Positions 1 through 8,527 of a DNA stretch of 64,000 bases are shown one piece after another (positions within the stretch are counted from its first letter, which is position 1; each line of letters opens with the position of its first letter). This DNA comes from Streptomyces chromofuscus (GTDB lineage: Bacteria > Actinomycetota > Actinomycetes > Streptomycetales > Streptomycetaceae), in the NCBI RefSeq assembly GCF_015160875.1, contig NZ_CP063374.1, positions 4,033,501 through 4,097,500 on the forward strand, in the 5' to 3' direction. Made by a program: the position numbers and the translations under genes. A model generated the notes under the pieces. The model was given only the letters and a program-made list of their open reading frames with translations, was not told the origin of the DNA and did no database searches.

Positions 1-29
1 TCGGACGACGTGGTGGTGGGAGCATCCAT
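1..29 (-). CDS. Possible start of a leftward gene cut by the window edge
   Basis: On the minus strand an ATG at 29-27 opens a frame reading MDAPTTTSS to the window edge. A purine-rich stretch (GAGGCGAGG) ends about 6 bases before it, a fair ribosome binding site. Only nine residues are visible, so no function can be given. The gene would run in the same direction as the HAD phosphatase gene at 444-1076. Confidence 0.35.
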
Positions 30-443
30 GGTGTGCCTCGCCTCGAACATCTTTCGGTCGGTCTGCGCACTTCCTCGGCGGGAAGGTGCCTGCTTTCCCC
101 GCAGCCGGCTGCTGCCCCCGTTCCGCGTCGCGGCCGACGCAGCCGTAGTCAACTCTTGTTCGCTGTGCGTACGAACAAGTAGGACGAGAGTGTGACGTTG
201 GCCGCAGTGTTCTCATTGCAGCGTCCCATTTCCCCTGGACGCCCTGGCCGCTCAACCGAGAATGCGGGTCTTCGATCTCTCCGTCCCGTTAGGCTGCAAT
301 GCCCTGCTGTCGGCCCCTACGGGAAGAGTGCTCCGTGTCCCGTGCGGGAACCGGAGTCGACCCTACCGGCCCCCGGCCCGCACACAAGTCCCTCCTTCCA
401 CGGCCGCGAATTCGACTGTGCGGAGATCCAGCGTTTCCCCCAA
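30..443. other. Intergenic region with an 8-bp dyad
   Basis: This stretch has no convincing gene. The one clear structure is an inverted repeat, CTTGTTCG (155-162) and CGAACAAG (172-179), separated by nine bases, upstream of the possible leftward gene at the left edge; it could be an operator for that gene. It is not the actinobacterial LexA box, whose half-sites have the opposite order (GAAC-N4-GTTC). The rest is GC-rich and without recognisable signals. Confidence 0.4.
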
Positions 444-1076
444 CTACTGGACGTGCCGCACCAATTCATAGGCATCCCACAGATCCTTCCCCGCGTACGT
501 GTGGGTCGCGAGTCCCCTCAGATGCCGGTCCGCATTGACGGCGACGGAGACTGGGACGACCCCGAACAGCTCCGTGTCGGACGACGAGTCCCCGTATGCG
601 ACGCAGTCCGCGCGCGTCACCCCGAACTCCTGGCAGAGCCGGTCGGCGACGACTACCTTCGCCGCGGCGCTGAGTACGCCGGCGGGATCCACGGGCCGGG
701 TGAAGGGCACAGCGGGAAACAGCGAGCCGTGCGCCGCGTGCGCACCCCACCCCGTGAGCCGTTCCACGAAGAACGAGGGAGACAGCGACACCACCGCGCA
801 GTAATCACCCTGGCGCCGGATCTCCGCCCAGACCTCACGGATTCGACTGAGCCACGGCGCACCGTCGAAAGCCGCCGACACATGCGTCTCGGTGAGACCC
901 GCCCACAGTGCGTGCACGCGTTGCGCATACTCCGGCGGGCCGATCAACCCCGCCGCGATCTCCCGGTCGAGGGCCACCGTCTCGGATTCCAGACCGAGTT
1001 GCCGGGAAATCTCCACGGGCGCCGAGGTGCCGTGGAGCAAAGTGCCGTCGAGATCGAAGAGATGAAGTCTCGCCAT
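444..1076 (-). CDS. HAD-family (SerB-like) phosphatase
   Basis: A 210-residue haloacid dehalogenase superfamily hydrolase, expected to be a cytoplasmic Mg-dependent phosphomonoesterase. Motif I is FDLDGT with nucleophile Asp8 and acid/base Asp10; motif II is in SLSP (about 97-100); a lysine near 140 suits motif III; motif IV is GDSSSD (162-167). The cap insertion between motifs I and II is helical, as in the SerB/IB subclass. The substrate cannot be read from sequence. The ATG at 1076 has no obvious Shine-Dalgarno. It is divergent from the GNAT gene, and a parS lies between them. Confidence 0.8.
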   Translation of the reverse strand: MARLHLFDLDGTLLHGTSAPVEISRQLGLESETVALDREIAAGLIGPPEYAQRVHALWAGLTETHVSAAFDGAPWLSRIREVWAEIRRQGDYCAVVSLSPSFFVERLTGWGAHAAHGSLFPAVPFTRPVDPAGVLSAAAKVVVADRLCQEFGVTRADCVAYGDSSSDTELFGVVPVSVAVNADRHLRGLATHTYAGKDLWDAYELVRHVQ

Positions 1077-1154
1077 GGCACTGGAGGCTAGTGCCGGCGC
1101 CGGACTATCGGCGGCATGATCGGCGGGACTGATGGACGCTCGCCGTTCGCCGGT

Positions 1155-1168
1155 GTTTCACGTGAAAC
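1155..1168. other. parS site 1
   Basis: Exact palindrome GTTTCACGTGAAAC, the Streptomyces ParB-binding site. It lies in the space between the divergent HAD phosphatase and GNAT genes, and is the most oriC-distal parS seen here (about 45 kb). Confidence 0.93.
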
Positions 1169-1279
1169 ACCCTTAGGTTGTTCATGCATCCCGCCCGGCC
1201 CCTCAAGTTGGCCAAAAGGACCTACGTCTCTGCCGAAACAGGTGGACGTCAAGGGCACCGGTCAGACAGCCTGACCTGC

Positions 1280-2146
1280 GTGCCTACTCCTGCCCTCGCT
1301 GCTCTGCCGATCCGCCGCCTGACCCGTCGCGACCTCAAGGTCTGCGCCGACTTGTCCGAGGACCGGGGGTGGCCACGCGAGGAGCACAAATGGGGCTTCC
1401 TCCTCACCGCCGGGAAGGGATACGGCATCGACGACCCCCAAGGAGGGCTCGTGGCCGCCTGCGCGGTCACCGAGTACGGACCGCTGGAACGCCCTGAACT
1501 CGGAGCCGTGGGCATGGTGCTGGTCGCCGAGCGGCACGCACGCCAAGGCGTCGGGCGCCGCTTGATGCAGCATGTGGTGTCTCTGATGGGCACGACGCCT
1601 CTCACCCTGCACGCGACGCCGAACGGTCGCCCGCTCTACGAGGAACTCGGCTTCAAGGTCACCGGCCGCGCAGAGATGCTGCGCGGCCTTTTCGTGCCGA
1701 GTGGACCCGAGCCCGATGTGGCCACCCGCCCGGCCACCGGCGAGGACCTCCCCAAGATCCTTCGCATCGACGCCGAGGTGTTCGGCACCGACCGCACGCA
1801 CATCGTCACGCGCCTGCCCGCCTTCGCCGACCAGGTGCGTGTCGCCGAGGAGGACGGCCGCATCATCGGCTACGCGGCCGCCTGGCCCAACATGGACACG
1901 CATGTCGTCGGCCCACTGATCGCCCGGGACACGGAGACGGCGAAGGCGCTGATCGCCTCGCTCGCGGCCCACACCGACCGCCCTCTGCGCACCGACATCG
2001 ACGTCCGGCACGAGGAACTGCTGGCGTGGGCGAAGGAGCGCGGCCTGGCATCGGTCGCCTTCAACGCGGTGATGGCGTACGGGATGTCGGAACTTCCGGG
2101 TGACTGGAGTCGGCGCTTCGCTCCGCTGACGGTGGCCGCGGGCTGA
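1280..2146 (+). CDS. Two-domain GNAT-family acetyltransferase
   Basis: About 288 residues with two tandem GNAT folds. The N-terminal one holds the acetyl-CoA pyrophosphate loop RQGVGR (about 88-93) followed by the usual 'YEELGF' C-terminal strand and helix; the second half (from about 145, 'RPATGEDLPKILRIDAEVFGTDR') lacks a clear loop, as in other double-GNAT proteins where one domain is degenerate. The GTG at 1280 is preferred because the upstream extension (to a TTG at 1178 or ATG at 1184) is unlike the family and runs into parS; the ribosome site there is weak, so the start is uncertain. Substrate unknown. Confidence 0.75.
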   Translation: MPTPALAALPIRRLTRRDLKVCADLSEDRGWPREEHKWGFLLTAGKGYGIDDPQGGLVAACAVTEYGPLERPELGAVGMVLVAERHARQGVGRRLMQHVVSLMGTTPLTLHATPNGRPLYEELGFKVTGRAEMLRGLFVPSGPEPDVATRPATGEDLPKILRIDAEVFGTDRTHIVTRLPAFADQVRVAEEDGRIIGYAAAWPNMDTHVVGPLIARDTETAKALIASLAAHTDRPLRTDIDVRHEELLAWAKERGLASVAFNAVMAYGMSELPGDWSRRFAPLTVAAG

Positions 2147-2154
2147 GTCCGATA

Positions 2155-2197
2155 CGACAGGGGGACGCCGGTCCGCTGGGGCACCGGCGTCCTGTCG
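2155..2197. terminator. Bidirectional terminator hairpin
   Basis: GGACGCCGGT (2163-2172) pairs with ACCGGCGTCC (2183-2192), and the flanks CGACAG and CTGTCG extend the pairing across a small bulge. It lies between the convergent GNAT and GlcG-like genes and can serve both. Confidence 0.75.
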
Positions 2198-2215
2198 CGG
2201 CTGACGGATCCGACG

Positions 2216-2638
2216 TCAGCCGAGCGCCTCCACGGCGGCCGTGGCGAACCCGTGGTCCTGCTCCGGGGCGCCGCCGCCCACTCCGATCGCACCGATCAGC
2301 CGTCCGTCACGGTGAATCGGCAGACCCCCCGCGATGAACAGCAACGGCCGGTCGAGCGCGGTCTGGAGGGAGTGGAACGGCCCGTCGGGCTTGACCGCGT
2401 CGACGAGGTCGGCGGTCGGCGCGTTCAGTTGGAGAGCGGTGTACGCCTTCCGGGTGCTGGTCTCACCGGAGATCAGCACGGCCCGGTCGTCGCGCCGGAA
2501 GGCGAGCAGGTGCCCGCCGCCGTCCAGGACGGTGACGCTGACGGTCGCTCCGGCGGCCTCGGCGGCCCGCTGTGCGGCCGTGACGAGGAGGTCGGCGTCC
2601 TGGACGGTCAGGGGCCCGACGGCGGTGGTGGTGCTCAT
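2216..2638 (-). CDS. GlcG/HbpS-family heme-binding-like protein
   Basis: A 140-residue protein of the GlcG/HbpS (DUF336) family. Recognisable features are the central 'VSVTVLDGGGHLLAFRRDD' beta segment, 'TSTRKAYTA' and the C-terminal glycine-rich 'GRLIGAIGVGGGAPEQD'. HbpS in Streptomyces binds heme and works with a sensor kinase; others of the family are of unknown role in glycolate or diol pathways, so the specific function is open. No signal peptide is visible with this start. ATG at 2638 is set by AAGGAG nine bases upstream; a longer frame is a GC-rich artefact. It follows the MFS gene in the same direction, 155 bases away, so the two may be cotranscribed. Confidence 0.8.
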   Translation of the reverse strand: MSTTTAVGPLTVQDADLLVTAAQRAAEAAGATVSVTVLDGGGHLLAFRRDDRAVLISGETSTRKAYTALQLNAPTADLVDAVKPDGPFHSLQTALDRPLLFIAGGLPIHRDGRLIGAIGVGGGAPEQDHGFATAAVEALG

Positions 2639-2793
2639 GGCGTGTGTTTCTCCTTGTGTATGTCGCTGGTGGGGGTAACGGCCGGGTGGGCGCGGGGACG
2701 GCCCTGGCCCCACGCCGGCCCGGGTCGGGGTGAGTGGCGAGCGGACGGTGCGGGACCAACGGCGGGGCATACGGTCCGCCGCGTCCGGGGCGG

Positions 2794-4002
2794 TCAGTGG
2801 TGGACGGCGGTCCGCTCCTCGGTGGGGACGCCGGCCGCCACGACGGCACTCGTCGTGCCGGCACGACGCTCCAGCGCGGCCGACAGGACGGCGAGGAGCA
2901 GAGCGGCCGCGGCGAGGACGGCGCCGACCCAGTTCGGGGCGGTGTAACCCAGGCCGGCCGCGATGACGATGCCGCCGAGCCACGCGGACAGGGCGTTGCC
3001 CAGGTTGAAGGCGCCGATGTTCACGGCGGAGGCAAGGGTCGGCGCACCGTGCGCCTGGTCGAGGACGCGCTTCTGCAGCGGCGGCACCGTGGCGAAGCCC
3101 AGGGCGCCGATCAGAGCGATGGTGACGGCCGAGAGGACCTTGTCGTGAGCCGTGAGCGTGAACAGCGCGAGCACGATCGCAAGGGCGCCCAGGGAGACGT
3201 ACAGCATCGGCATCAGCGCGCGGTCGGCGAACTTGCCGCCGACGAGGTTGCCGCCGACCATGCCCAGGCCGAAGAGGACCAGCAGCCAGGTGACGGAGCC
3301 CTCGGCGAAGCCGGTGACGTGGGTCATCATCGGCGCGATGTAGGTGATGGCCGCGAAGACGCCGCCGAAGCCGAGCACGGTCATCGCCATGGCGAGCAGG
3401 ACCTGGACGTTCCTGAAGGCGGCCAGTTCATGCCGCAGGTGGACGCCTTCGGGCTTGGGCATCTCGGGGACGAGCTTGGCGATACCGGCCAGGCCGATGA
3501 CACCGAGCGCGGCGACGACGGTGAAGGTGACGCGCCAGCCCAGGGACTGCCCGACGAGCGTGCCCAGCGGAACGCCGACGACGTTGGCGACGGTCAGGCC
3601 CGTGAACATCATCGCGATCGCTCCGGCCTTCTTGTCCGGGGCGACCAGTTCCGCGGCCACCACCGAGCCGATGCCGAAGAAGGCACCGTGGGCGAGTGAG
3701 GCGACCACCCGGCCGATGAGCATCACGGCGAAGGCGGGAGCGAGGGCGGAGAGCAGATTGCCCACGATGAACAGCCCCATCAGCACCATGAGCATCCGTT
3801 TGCGGGAGATCTTCGTGCCGAGCACGGTCATGAGCGGGGCGCCGAACATCACGCCGAGCGCGTAGCCGGTCACCAGGAAACCGGCTGTCGGAATGGAGAC
3901 CCCGAAGTCGGTCGCGACCTCGGGCAGCAAGCCCATGATCACGAACTCGGTGGTACCGATGCCGAAGGCCCCGATCGCGAGGGCCAGAAGCGCGAGAGGC
4001 AT
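2794..4002 (-). CDS. MFS drug/metabolite efflux transporter (DHA1 type)
   Basis: A 402-residue integral membrane protein with about 12 hydrophobic segments, starting 'MPLALLALAIGAFGIGTTEFVIMGLLPEVA', the N-terminal signature of the AraJ/YdhP-like DHA1 branch of the major facilitator superfamily. The loop 2-3 motif A appears as 'GTKISRKRML'. It should export a small molecule with proton antiport; the substrate is unknown. GGAAGG stands about nine bases before the ATG at 4002. It is transcribed divergently from an adjacent MarR repressor, the usual arrangement for an inducible efflux pump. Confidence 0.85.
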   Translation of the reverse strand: MPLALLALAIGAFGIGTTEFVIMGLLPEVATDFGVSIPTAGFLVTGYALGVMFGAPLMTVLGTKISRKRMLMVLMGLFIVGNLLSALAPAFAVMLIGRVVASLAHGAFFGIGSVVAAELVAPDKKAGAIAMMFTGLTVANVVGVPLGTLVGQSLGWRVTFTVVAALGVIGLAGIAKLVPEMPKPEGVHLRHELAAFRNVQVLLAMAMTVLGFGGVFAAITYIAPMMTHVTGFAEGSVTWLLVLFGLGMVGGNLVGGKFADRALMPMLYVSLGALAIVLALFTLTAHDKVLSAVTIALIGALGFATVPPLQKRVLDQAHGAPTLASAVNIGAFNLGNALSAWLGGIVIAAGLGYTAPNWVGAVLAAAALLLAVLSAALERRAGTTSAVVAAGVPTEERTAVHH

Positions 4003-4043
4003 GGGGGATACACCTTCCCAGATGATTACAGGAGCGCTTTGCG

Positions 4044-4117
4044 TGCATCCACAATAATTGCAGACGCGGGCTATATGCAACCGCCGACAATTGCGGCGCT
4101 GCTCTATCCTGGATGCA
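4044..4117. promoter_or_regulatory. Divergent MFS/marR control region with inverted repeats
   Basis: The 140-bp gap between the MFS and MarR genes carries TGCATCCA (4044-4051) and its inverse TGGATGCA (4110-4117), plus palindromic CAATAATTG (4052-4060) and GACAATTGC (4086-4094). MarR proteins bind short dyads of this kind, so these are likely operators over both promoters. This is inference from position and symmetry. Confidence 0.5.
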
Positions 4118-4142
4118 GCCGCTCCGGACGGAGGAGACCCCA

Positions 4143-4601
4143 ATGACAGCGACGGACCCCGCGCTCACCGCCCTCGCCCAGGGTTGGTGCGCCCTCTCCC
4201 TGCTGCACGGGAGGATCGAGGCGCACATCGAGCGCGCCCTGCAGGCCAGGCACGGCCTGAGCGTGCGCGAGTACTCCCTGCTCGACGTCCTCAGCCGACA
4301 GCACGACGGCGACGGGGGGCATCTGCAGATGAAGCAGGTCGCCGACGCGGTCGTGCTCAGCCAGAGCGCCACCACTCGGTTGGTCACCCGGCTCGAGGAC
4401 CGCGGTCTGCTGGAGCGGTACCTGTGCCCCACCGACCGCCGCGGCATCTACACCAACGTGACCGAGGCGGGCCTGAAGCTGCTGGCGGAGGCGCGGCCGA
4501 CCAATGACGCCGCCCTGCGCGAGGCGCTGGACGAGGCGGCCAAGAACCCTGAGCTGGTCCCACTGGTCCGCGTCGTGGAGTCGGCGAGCGTGCCCGCTTA
4601 G
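4143..4601 (+). CDS. MarR-family transcriptional regulator
   Basis: A 152-residue winged-helix protein. Helix-turn-helix and wing are visible in 'LQMKQVADAVVLSQSATTRLVTRLEDRGLLERYLCPTDRRGIYTNVTEAG' (about 60-110), including the wing residues DRRG that contact DNA in the family. N- and C-terminal helices form the dimer domain. The ATG at 4143 follows GGAGGAGA. It is divergent from the MFS exporter and probably represses it, releasing on ligand binding. The GNAT gene begins nine bases after its stop, so the two are likely cotranscribed. Confidence 0.88.
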   Translation: MTATDPALTALAQGWCALSLLHGRIEAHIERALQARHGLSVREYSLLDVLSRQHDGDGGHLQMKQVADAVVLSQSATTRLVTRLEDRGLLERYLCPTDRRGIYTNVTEAGLKLLAEARPTNDAALREALDEAAKNPELVPLVRVVESASVPA

Positions 4602-4610
4602 GGTGCGGAC

Positions 4611-5063
4611 ATGGGAGATCTTGAGATACGAGCCGCGGTCACGGACGACCTCCCCGCGATCGTCGGCATGCTCGCCGACGACCCCCTGGGTGCGCAGCGC
4701 GAGTCACCGGACGACCTGATCCCGTACCGGGCCGCACTGGAGCGCATCGGCGCGGACCCGAACCAGCACCTCGTCGTCGCCGTTCGTGAGGGCCGCATCG
4801 TCGGAACGCTTCAGCTCACGGTCATTCCCGGACTCTCCCGCCGTGGAGCCACCAGGTCGATCATCGAAGCCGTCCGCATCCATGCGGACGAACGCGGGAG
4901 CGGGCTGGGCGCACAGCTCATCGAGTGGGCGATCGAGGAATCCCGGCGACACGACTGCCAATTGGTGCAGCTGACCTCCGACACCTCCCGCGTGGACGCC
5001 CACCGCTTCTACGAGCGGCTCGGCTTCACGGCGTCCCACGTGGGTTTCAAGCTTCAGCTCTAG
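4611..5063 (+). CDS. GNAT-family N-acetyltransferase
   Basis: A 150-residue single-domain acetyltransferase. The acetyl-CoA loop is RGSGLG (95-100), preceded by the beta-4 strand 'IEAVRIHADE' and followed by the 'DAHRFYERLGF' motif typical of the family's C-terminal strand. Likely acetylates a small amine, perhaps the compound exported by the neighbouring MFS pump, but that is a guess. It starts nine bases after marR and lies in the same operon. Confidence 0.83.
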   Translation: MGDLEIRAAVTDDLPAIVGMLADDPLGAQRESPDDLIPYRAALERIGADPNQHLVVAVREGRIVGTLQLTVIPGLSRRGATRSIIEAVRIHADERGSGLGAQLIEWAIEESRRHDCQLVQLTSDTSRVDAHRFYERLGFTASHVGFKLQL

Positions 5064-5101
5064 GCCCGCGGGATGCGAACGGGCGCCGCAGCGGAAGCCG
5101 T

Positions 5102-5115
5102 GTTTCACGTGAAAC
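5102..5115. other. parS site 2
   Basis: Exact GTTTCACGTGAAAC in the roughly 200-bp space between the convergent GNAT and serine hydrolase genes. No gene is supported in that space. Confidence 0.93.
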
Positions 5116-5266
5116 ACGGCCCTTGCTTCGCGCTTCAGACAGCCCTCATCCATGCCGTGAGGCGGCCTCTACTCTTCACGCCCTGGCCCCTCCCCACCCT
5201 AGGGCGGCCTCTCCTCCGCACGCTGAGACGGCCGCCCCTCCGCCGCGCGTCTTGCCCGTGTACCGC

Positions 5267-6652
5267 CTAACCGATCCCCCGCCACCCCTCCGGGTCCACT
5301 CCGCCCGGCACTTCCGCTGTCTCGTCGTACGGCTGACGTGTGAACACGAACGACCCGAGGTCCAGATGGCTCACGGAGCCGTCAGCCCGCCGTACGGGCC
5401 GCAGCAACTCTCCGGCGTAATAGCCCTCCAACCCCGTCCAGGTGCCGTCACCGTTGGCCCGGAAGCGTGCGCCACGGCCCTTCCCCGACAAGGGCTCCAG
5501 CGTCACCCCGCCGCCTCCCGTCAGCCGCAGACCGAAGGCGTACGTCCCCCAGTACCACTGGCCCGCCAACTCCAGTACGACCGGGTCGACCTCGGGCAAG
5601 GGGCGCCACGGCTCGGGAATCCGCGGCTCGGCCTCGGCGACGATGCGTACGAGGTCGGCGCCCACCGTCGACAGCAGCGGCCCTGAGGTGCAGTTGGCGA
5701 GCACCACTGCCCCGACGTCATCCGCCACGCTCAGGGTGAGATTCGCGAGGAAGCCCGGCAGCGAGCCGGAGTGGCCCACGAGCAGCCGTCCGTCGCAGTG
5801 CTGAATCTGCAGTCCGAGTCCGTACGTCACTCCCTGGGCGACGTCCGCGGCCTCGGCCGGCGCCGCGGGCGCCCGCATCTCCCGTACGGTCTCCTCGCTC
5901 AGCACCCGCTCGTCGCCCTGCGCGAGGAACACGGCGAACCTCGCCAGATCCCCGGTGGTCGACCAGAGCTGACCGGCAGGAGCCATCCGCCCGAGGTCCT
6001 CGGCGGGCTCCGGCAGCAGGACGTCGGCCCAGGGATGCACCGCCCAGCCACCTGCACGCGGGGAGGAGGGGCGCACACGCGTCCGGTCGAGGCCGATGGG
6101 TTCGAGCACCTCGCGCCGCAGCACCTCCTCCCAGGGGGCAGCGCGCAGTCTCTCGACGAGCGCGCCGAGCAGGGTGTAGCCGGGGTTCGAGTAGTGGAAA
6201 CGCCGGCCGGCCGGATGCAGGAACGGATGGTCACCCAGCACGTCGGCCAGCTCCGGGCGCAAGGACCCGGGGCTCCGCTCCCACCAGGGTGCCGGGGACT
6301 CGGCGGCCAGCCCGCTGGTGTGCGCGAGGAGTTCGGCGATGGTGGCCTCACCGGCACGGGTGCCCGGCAGATGCTTCTCGAGCCGGTCGCCGAGGTCGAG
6401 GACGCCCTCGTCGCGCAACCGCAGCACGAGAACCGCGGTGAAGGTCTTGGTGATCGAACCGATCCGGTACTGCACGTTCTCGTCCGGCATCTGCCCGTCC
6501 ACCGACGTTCGGGCCCCGTGCCACACGGCGCGCCCGTCCCGCACGACCGCCGCGACCATCGACGGCGCGCGCCCTTCGGACTGGGCCACGGCCAGCCGGT
6601 GCAGCAAAGCCCTGCGCGTCCCGGGGAGCAGCTCTTCCTGAGATGTCGTCAT
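5267..6652 (-). CDS. Serine hydrolase of the class C beta-lactamase / DD-peptidase family
   Basis: A 461-residue protein with the three active-site motifs of the beta-lactamase/esterase superfamily: SITK (66-69, nucleophile Ser66 and general base Lys69), YSN (154-156) and HSG (294-296) in place of KTG. A C-terminal extension of about 130 residues follows, resembling the beta-barrel lipocalin-like domain seen in many such hydrolases. There is no signal peptide, which argues for an intracellular esterase or peptidase and against a secreted resistance enzyme. It lies about 130 bases upstream of, and in the same direction as, the end of dnaB, but is probably transcribed separately. Confidence 0.85.
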   Translation of the reverse strand: MTTSQEELLPGTRRALLHRLAVAQSEGRAPSMVAAVVRDGRAVWHGARTSVDGQMPDENVQYRIGSITKTFTAVLVLRLRDEGVLDLGDRLEKHLPGTRAGEATIAELLAHTSGLAAESPAPWWERSPGSLRPELADVLGDHPFLHPAGRRFHYSNPGYTLLGALVERLRAAPWEEVLRREVLEPIGLDRTRVRPSSPRAGGWAVHPWADVLLPEPAEDLGRMAPAGQLWSTTGDLARFAVFLAQGDERVLSEETVREMRAPAAPAEAADVAQGVTYGLGLQIQHCDGRLLVGHSGSLPGFLANLTLSVADDVGAVVLANCTSGPLLSTVGADLVRIVAEAEPRIPEPWRPLPEVDPVVLELAGQWYWGTYAFGLRLTGGGGVTLEPLSGKGRGARFRANGDGTWTGLEGYYAGELLRPVRRADGSVSHLDLGSFVFTRQPYDETAEVPGGVDPEGWRGIG

Positions 6653-6779
6653 GCCCCCAGTTCATCCGGCCGGGGGACGCACGTCGAGCACATTTCCCGG
6701 CACGCGGCGACCCGCCGGCGACCGGCCACGAGGCCCGCGCCCTCGCCGCGCGTTCGCGACCCTGTCCCGCGTCCGCGGA

Positions 6780-8255
6780 TCAGGTTTGCGCCATGTCCAC
6801 GAACCGCGAGTAGTGGCCCTGGAAGGCGACCGTGATGGTCGCGGTCGGGCCGTTTCGGTGCTTGGCGACGATGAGGTCCGCCTCGCCCGCACGGGGCGAC
6901 TCCTTCTCGTAGGCGTCCTCGCGGTGGAGCAGGATGACCATGTCGGCGTCCTGCTCGATGGAGCCGGACTCACGCAGGTCGGAGACCATCGGTTTCTTGT
7001 CGGTGCGCTGCTCGGGGCCACGGTTCAGCTGGGAGAGCGCGATGACCGGGATCTCCAGCTCCTTGGCCAGGAGCTTGAGGTTCCGGGACATGTCCGAGAC
7101 CTCCTGCTGACGGCTCTCGGCGCGCTTGGAACCGCCGGACTGCATCAGCTGGAGGTAGTCGATGACGACCAGTCGGAGGTCGTTGCGCTGCTTGAGGCGA
7201 CGGCACTTGGCGCGGATCTCCATCATCGACAGGTTCGGGGAGTCGTCGATGTAGAGGGGGGCGGCGGAGACGTCCGGCATCCGGCGGGCCAGCCGCGTCC
7301 AGTCCTCGTCGGTCATCGTGCCGGACCGCATGTGGTGCAGCGCGACACGGGCCTCGGCCGACAGCAGACGCATCGCGATCTCGTTGCGCCCCATTTCGAG
7401 CGAGAAGATGACGCTCGGCAGGTTGTGCTTGATCGACGCGGCCCGGGCGAAGTCGAGTGCGAGCGTCGACTTGCCCATCGCGGGACGTGCTGCGATGACG
7501 ATCATCTGGCCCGGATGCAAGCCGTTGGTGAGCGAGTCGAAGTCGGTGAAACCCGTCGGCACGCCCGTCATCTCGCCGGTGCGCGAACCGATCGCCTCGA
7601 TCTCGTCGAGCGCGCCCTCCATGATGTCGCCGAGCGGCAGGTAGTCCTCACTCGTGCGTTGCTCGGTGACGGCGTAGATCTCGGCCTGGGCGCGGTTGAC
7701 GATCTCGTCGACGTCGTCGTCGGCCGCGTATCCCATCTGGGTGATCCGGGTGCCCGCCTCCACGAGGCGGCGCAGGACGGCCCGTTCGTGGACGATCTCC
7801 GCGTAGTACTCGGCGTTCGCCGCCGTCGGCACCGTCTGCACGAGCGTGTGCAGATAGGAGGCGCCGCCGACCTTGTTGATCTCACCGCGCTTGGTGAGTT
7901 CGGCCGCGATGGTGATGGGGTCGGCCGGCTCGCCCTTGGCGTAGATGTCGAGGATCGCCTGGTAGATCGTCTCGTGCGCGGGCTTGTAGAAATCGTGGCC
8001 CTTGAGTATCTCCACGACGTCGGCGATGGCGTCCTTGGACAGCAGCATGCCGCCCAGGACGGACTGTTCGGCGTTGAGATCCTGCGGCGGGACCCGCTCG
8101 AAGGACGAACCTCCGCCGTCCCAGGCGCCGTTGTCCCGGCCCCGATCATGCTGGTCCTCGCGTGTGCGGCCACCGTCCCCGCGTCGGCGGGAGGGCAGAC
8201 GATCGCTGGGACCGCTGTCGGCCCACGGGTCGTCCAAGGGCTCGGAAATGCTCAC
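6780..8255 (-). CDS. dnaB: Replicative DNA helicase DnaB
   Basis: A 491-residue homohexameric ATP-dependent 5'-3' helicase that unwinds DNA at the replication fork. After a polar N-terminal stretch of about 45 residues comes the DnaB N-terminal domain ('PPQDLNAEQSVLGGMLLSKDAI') and then the RecA-like motor with Walker A 'ARPAMGKSTLALDFARA' (about 255-270) and the 'LRLVVIDYLQLM' Walker B. No intein interrupts it, unlike some mycobacterial copies. GTG at 8255 is chosen because of the strong GGAGGAGG site just upstream; a longer frame has none. The upstream region holds a cluster of DnaA boxes. DciA, its likely loading partner, is encoded at 50558-51088. Confidence 0.96.
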   Translation of the reverse strand: MSISEPLDDPWADSGPSDRLPSRRRGDGGRTREDQHDRGRDNGAWDGGGSSFERVPPQDLNAEQSVLGGMLLSKDAIADVVEILKGHDFYKPAHETIYQAILDIYAKGEPADPITIAAELTKRGEINKVGGASYLHTLVQTVPTAANAEYYAEIVHERAVLRRLVEAGTRITQMGYAADDDVDEIVNRAQAEIYAVTEQRTSEDYLPLGDIMEGALDEIEAIGSRTGEMTGVPTGFTDFDSLTNGLHPGQMIVIAARPAMGKSTLALDFARAASIKHNLPSVIFSLEMGRNEIAMRLLSAEARVALHHMRSGTMTDEDWTRLARRMPDVSAAPLYIDDSPNLSMMEIRAKCRRLKQRNDLRLVVIDYLQLMQSGGSKRAESRQQEVSDMSRNLKLLAKELEIPVIALSQLNRGPEQRTDKKPMVSDLRESGSIEQDADMVILLHREDAYEKESPRAGEADLIVAKHRNGPTATITVAFQGHYSRFVDMAQT

Positions 8256-8438
8256 CGAGCCACCTCCTCCCGTCCGCCGAGCGGACCTCGCCGTGCCCCT
8301 CATTTCTACGGCACGGCACTGACAACTGAGAGGCCCAACTCCGGTACTGACGCGTCGGTTTTGTGACGGTTTCACGGCCTGGCGGGGGGAGCGGGCGCCG
8401 GACCACGTTAGGCCCCCGGGCACCGTCAGCCAATCTGG

Positions 8439-8527
8439 TTATCCACAGGCCATGTGGACGACGGCCCCTATGCTGTGGAGAACTCCGCGAAACCTGTGCA
8501 CGACACGGTGGACAGCGCTGTGAACAA
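8439..8527. promoter_or_regulatory. Cluster of DnaA-box-like 9-mers upstream of dnaB
   Basis: Within 90 bases: TTATCCACA (8439-8447, an exact E. coli-type box), TGTGGACGA (8453-8461), TGTGGAGAA (8474-8482), GGTGGACAG (8507-8515) and TGTGAACAA (8519-8527). Most differ by one base from TTGTCCACA or its complement. They lie in the 450-bp space between dnaB and the MATE gene, which otherwise holds no supported gene. DnaA may control dnaB here or be titrated by this DNA. Confidence 0.6.

Noticed and set aside
155..179. GTTCG...CGAAC dyad as a LexA/SOS box
   Set aside because: Half-sites are in the opposite order and spacing to the actinobacterial SOS box, so it is listed only as an unassigned dyad.
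10..195. 61-codon rightward frame at the left edge
   Set aside because: No ribosome site, composition not protein-like, and overlaps the likely promoter of a leftward gene.
192..1091. Long rightward frame of 299 codons
   Set aside because: Antisense to the HAD phosphatase; its translation is Arg/Pro-rich noise, whereas the minus strand has intact HAD motifs.
5267..6652. Beta-lactamase resistance gene
   Set aside because: Motifs fit the broader class C/esterase family, but there is no signal peptide, so secreted resistance is unlikely.
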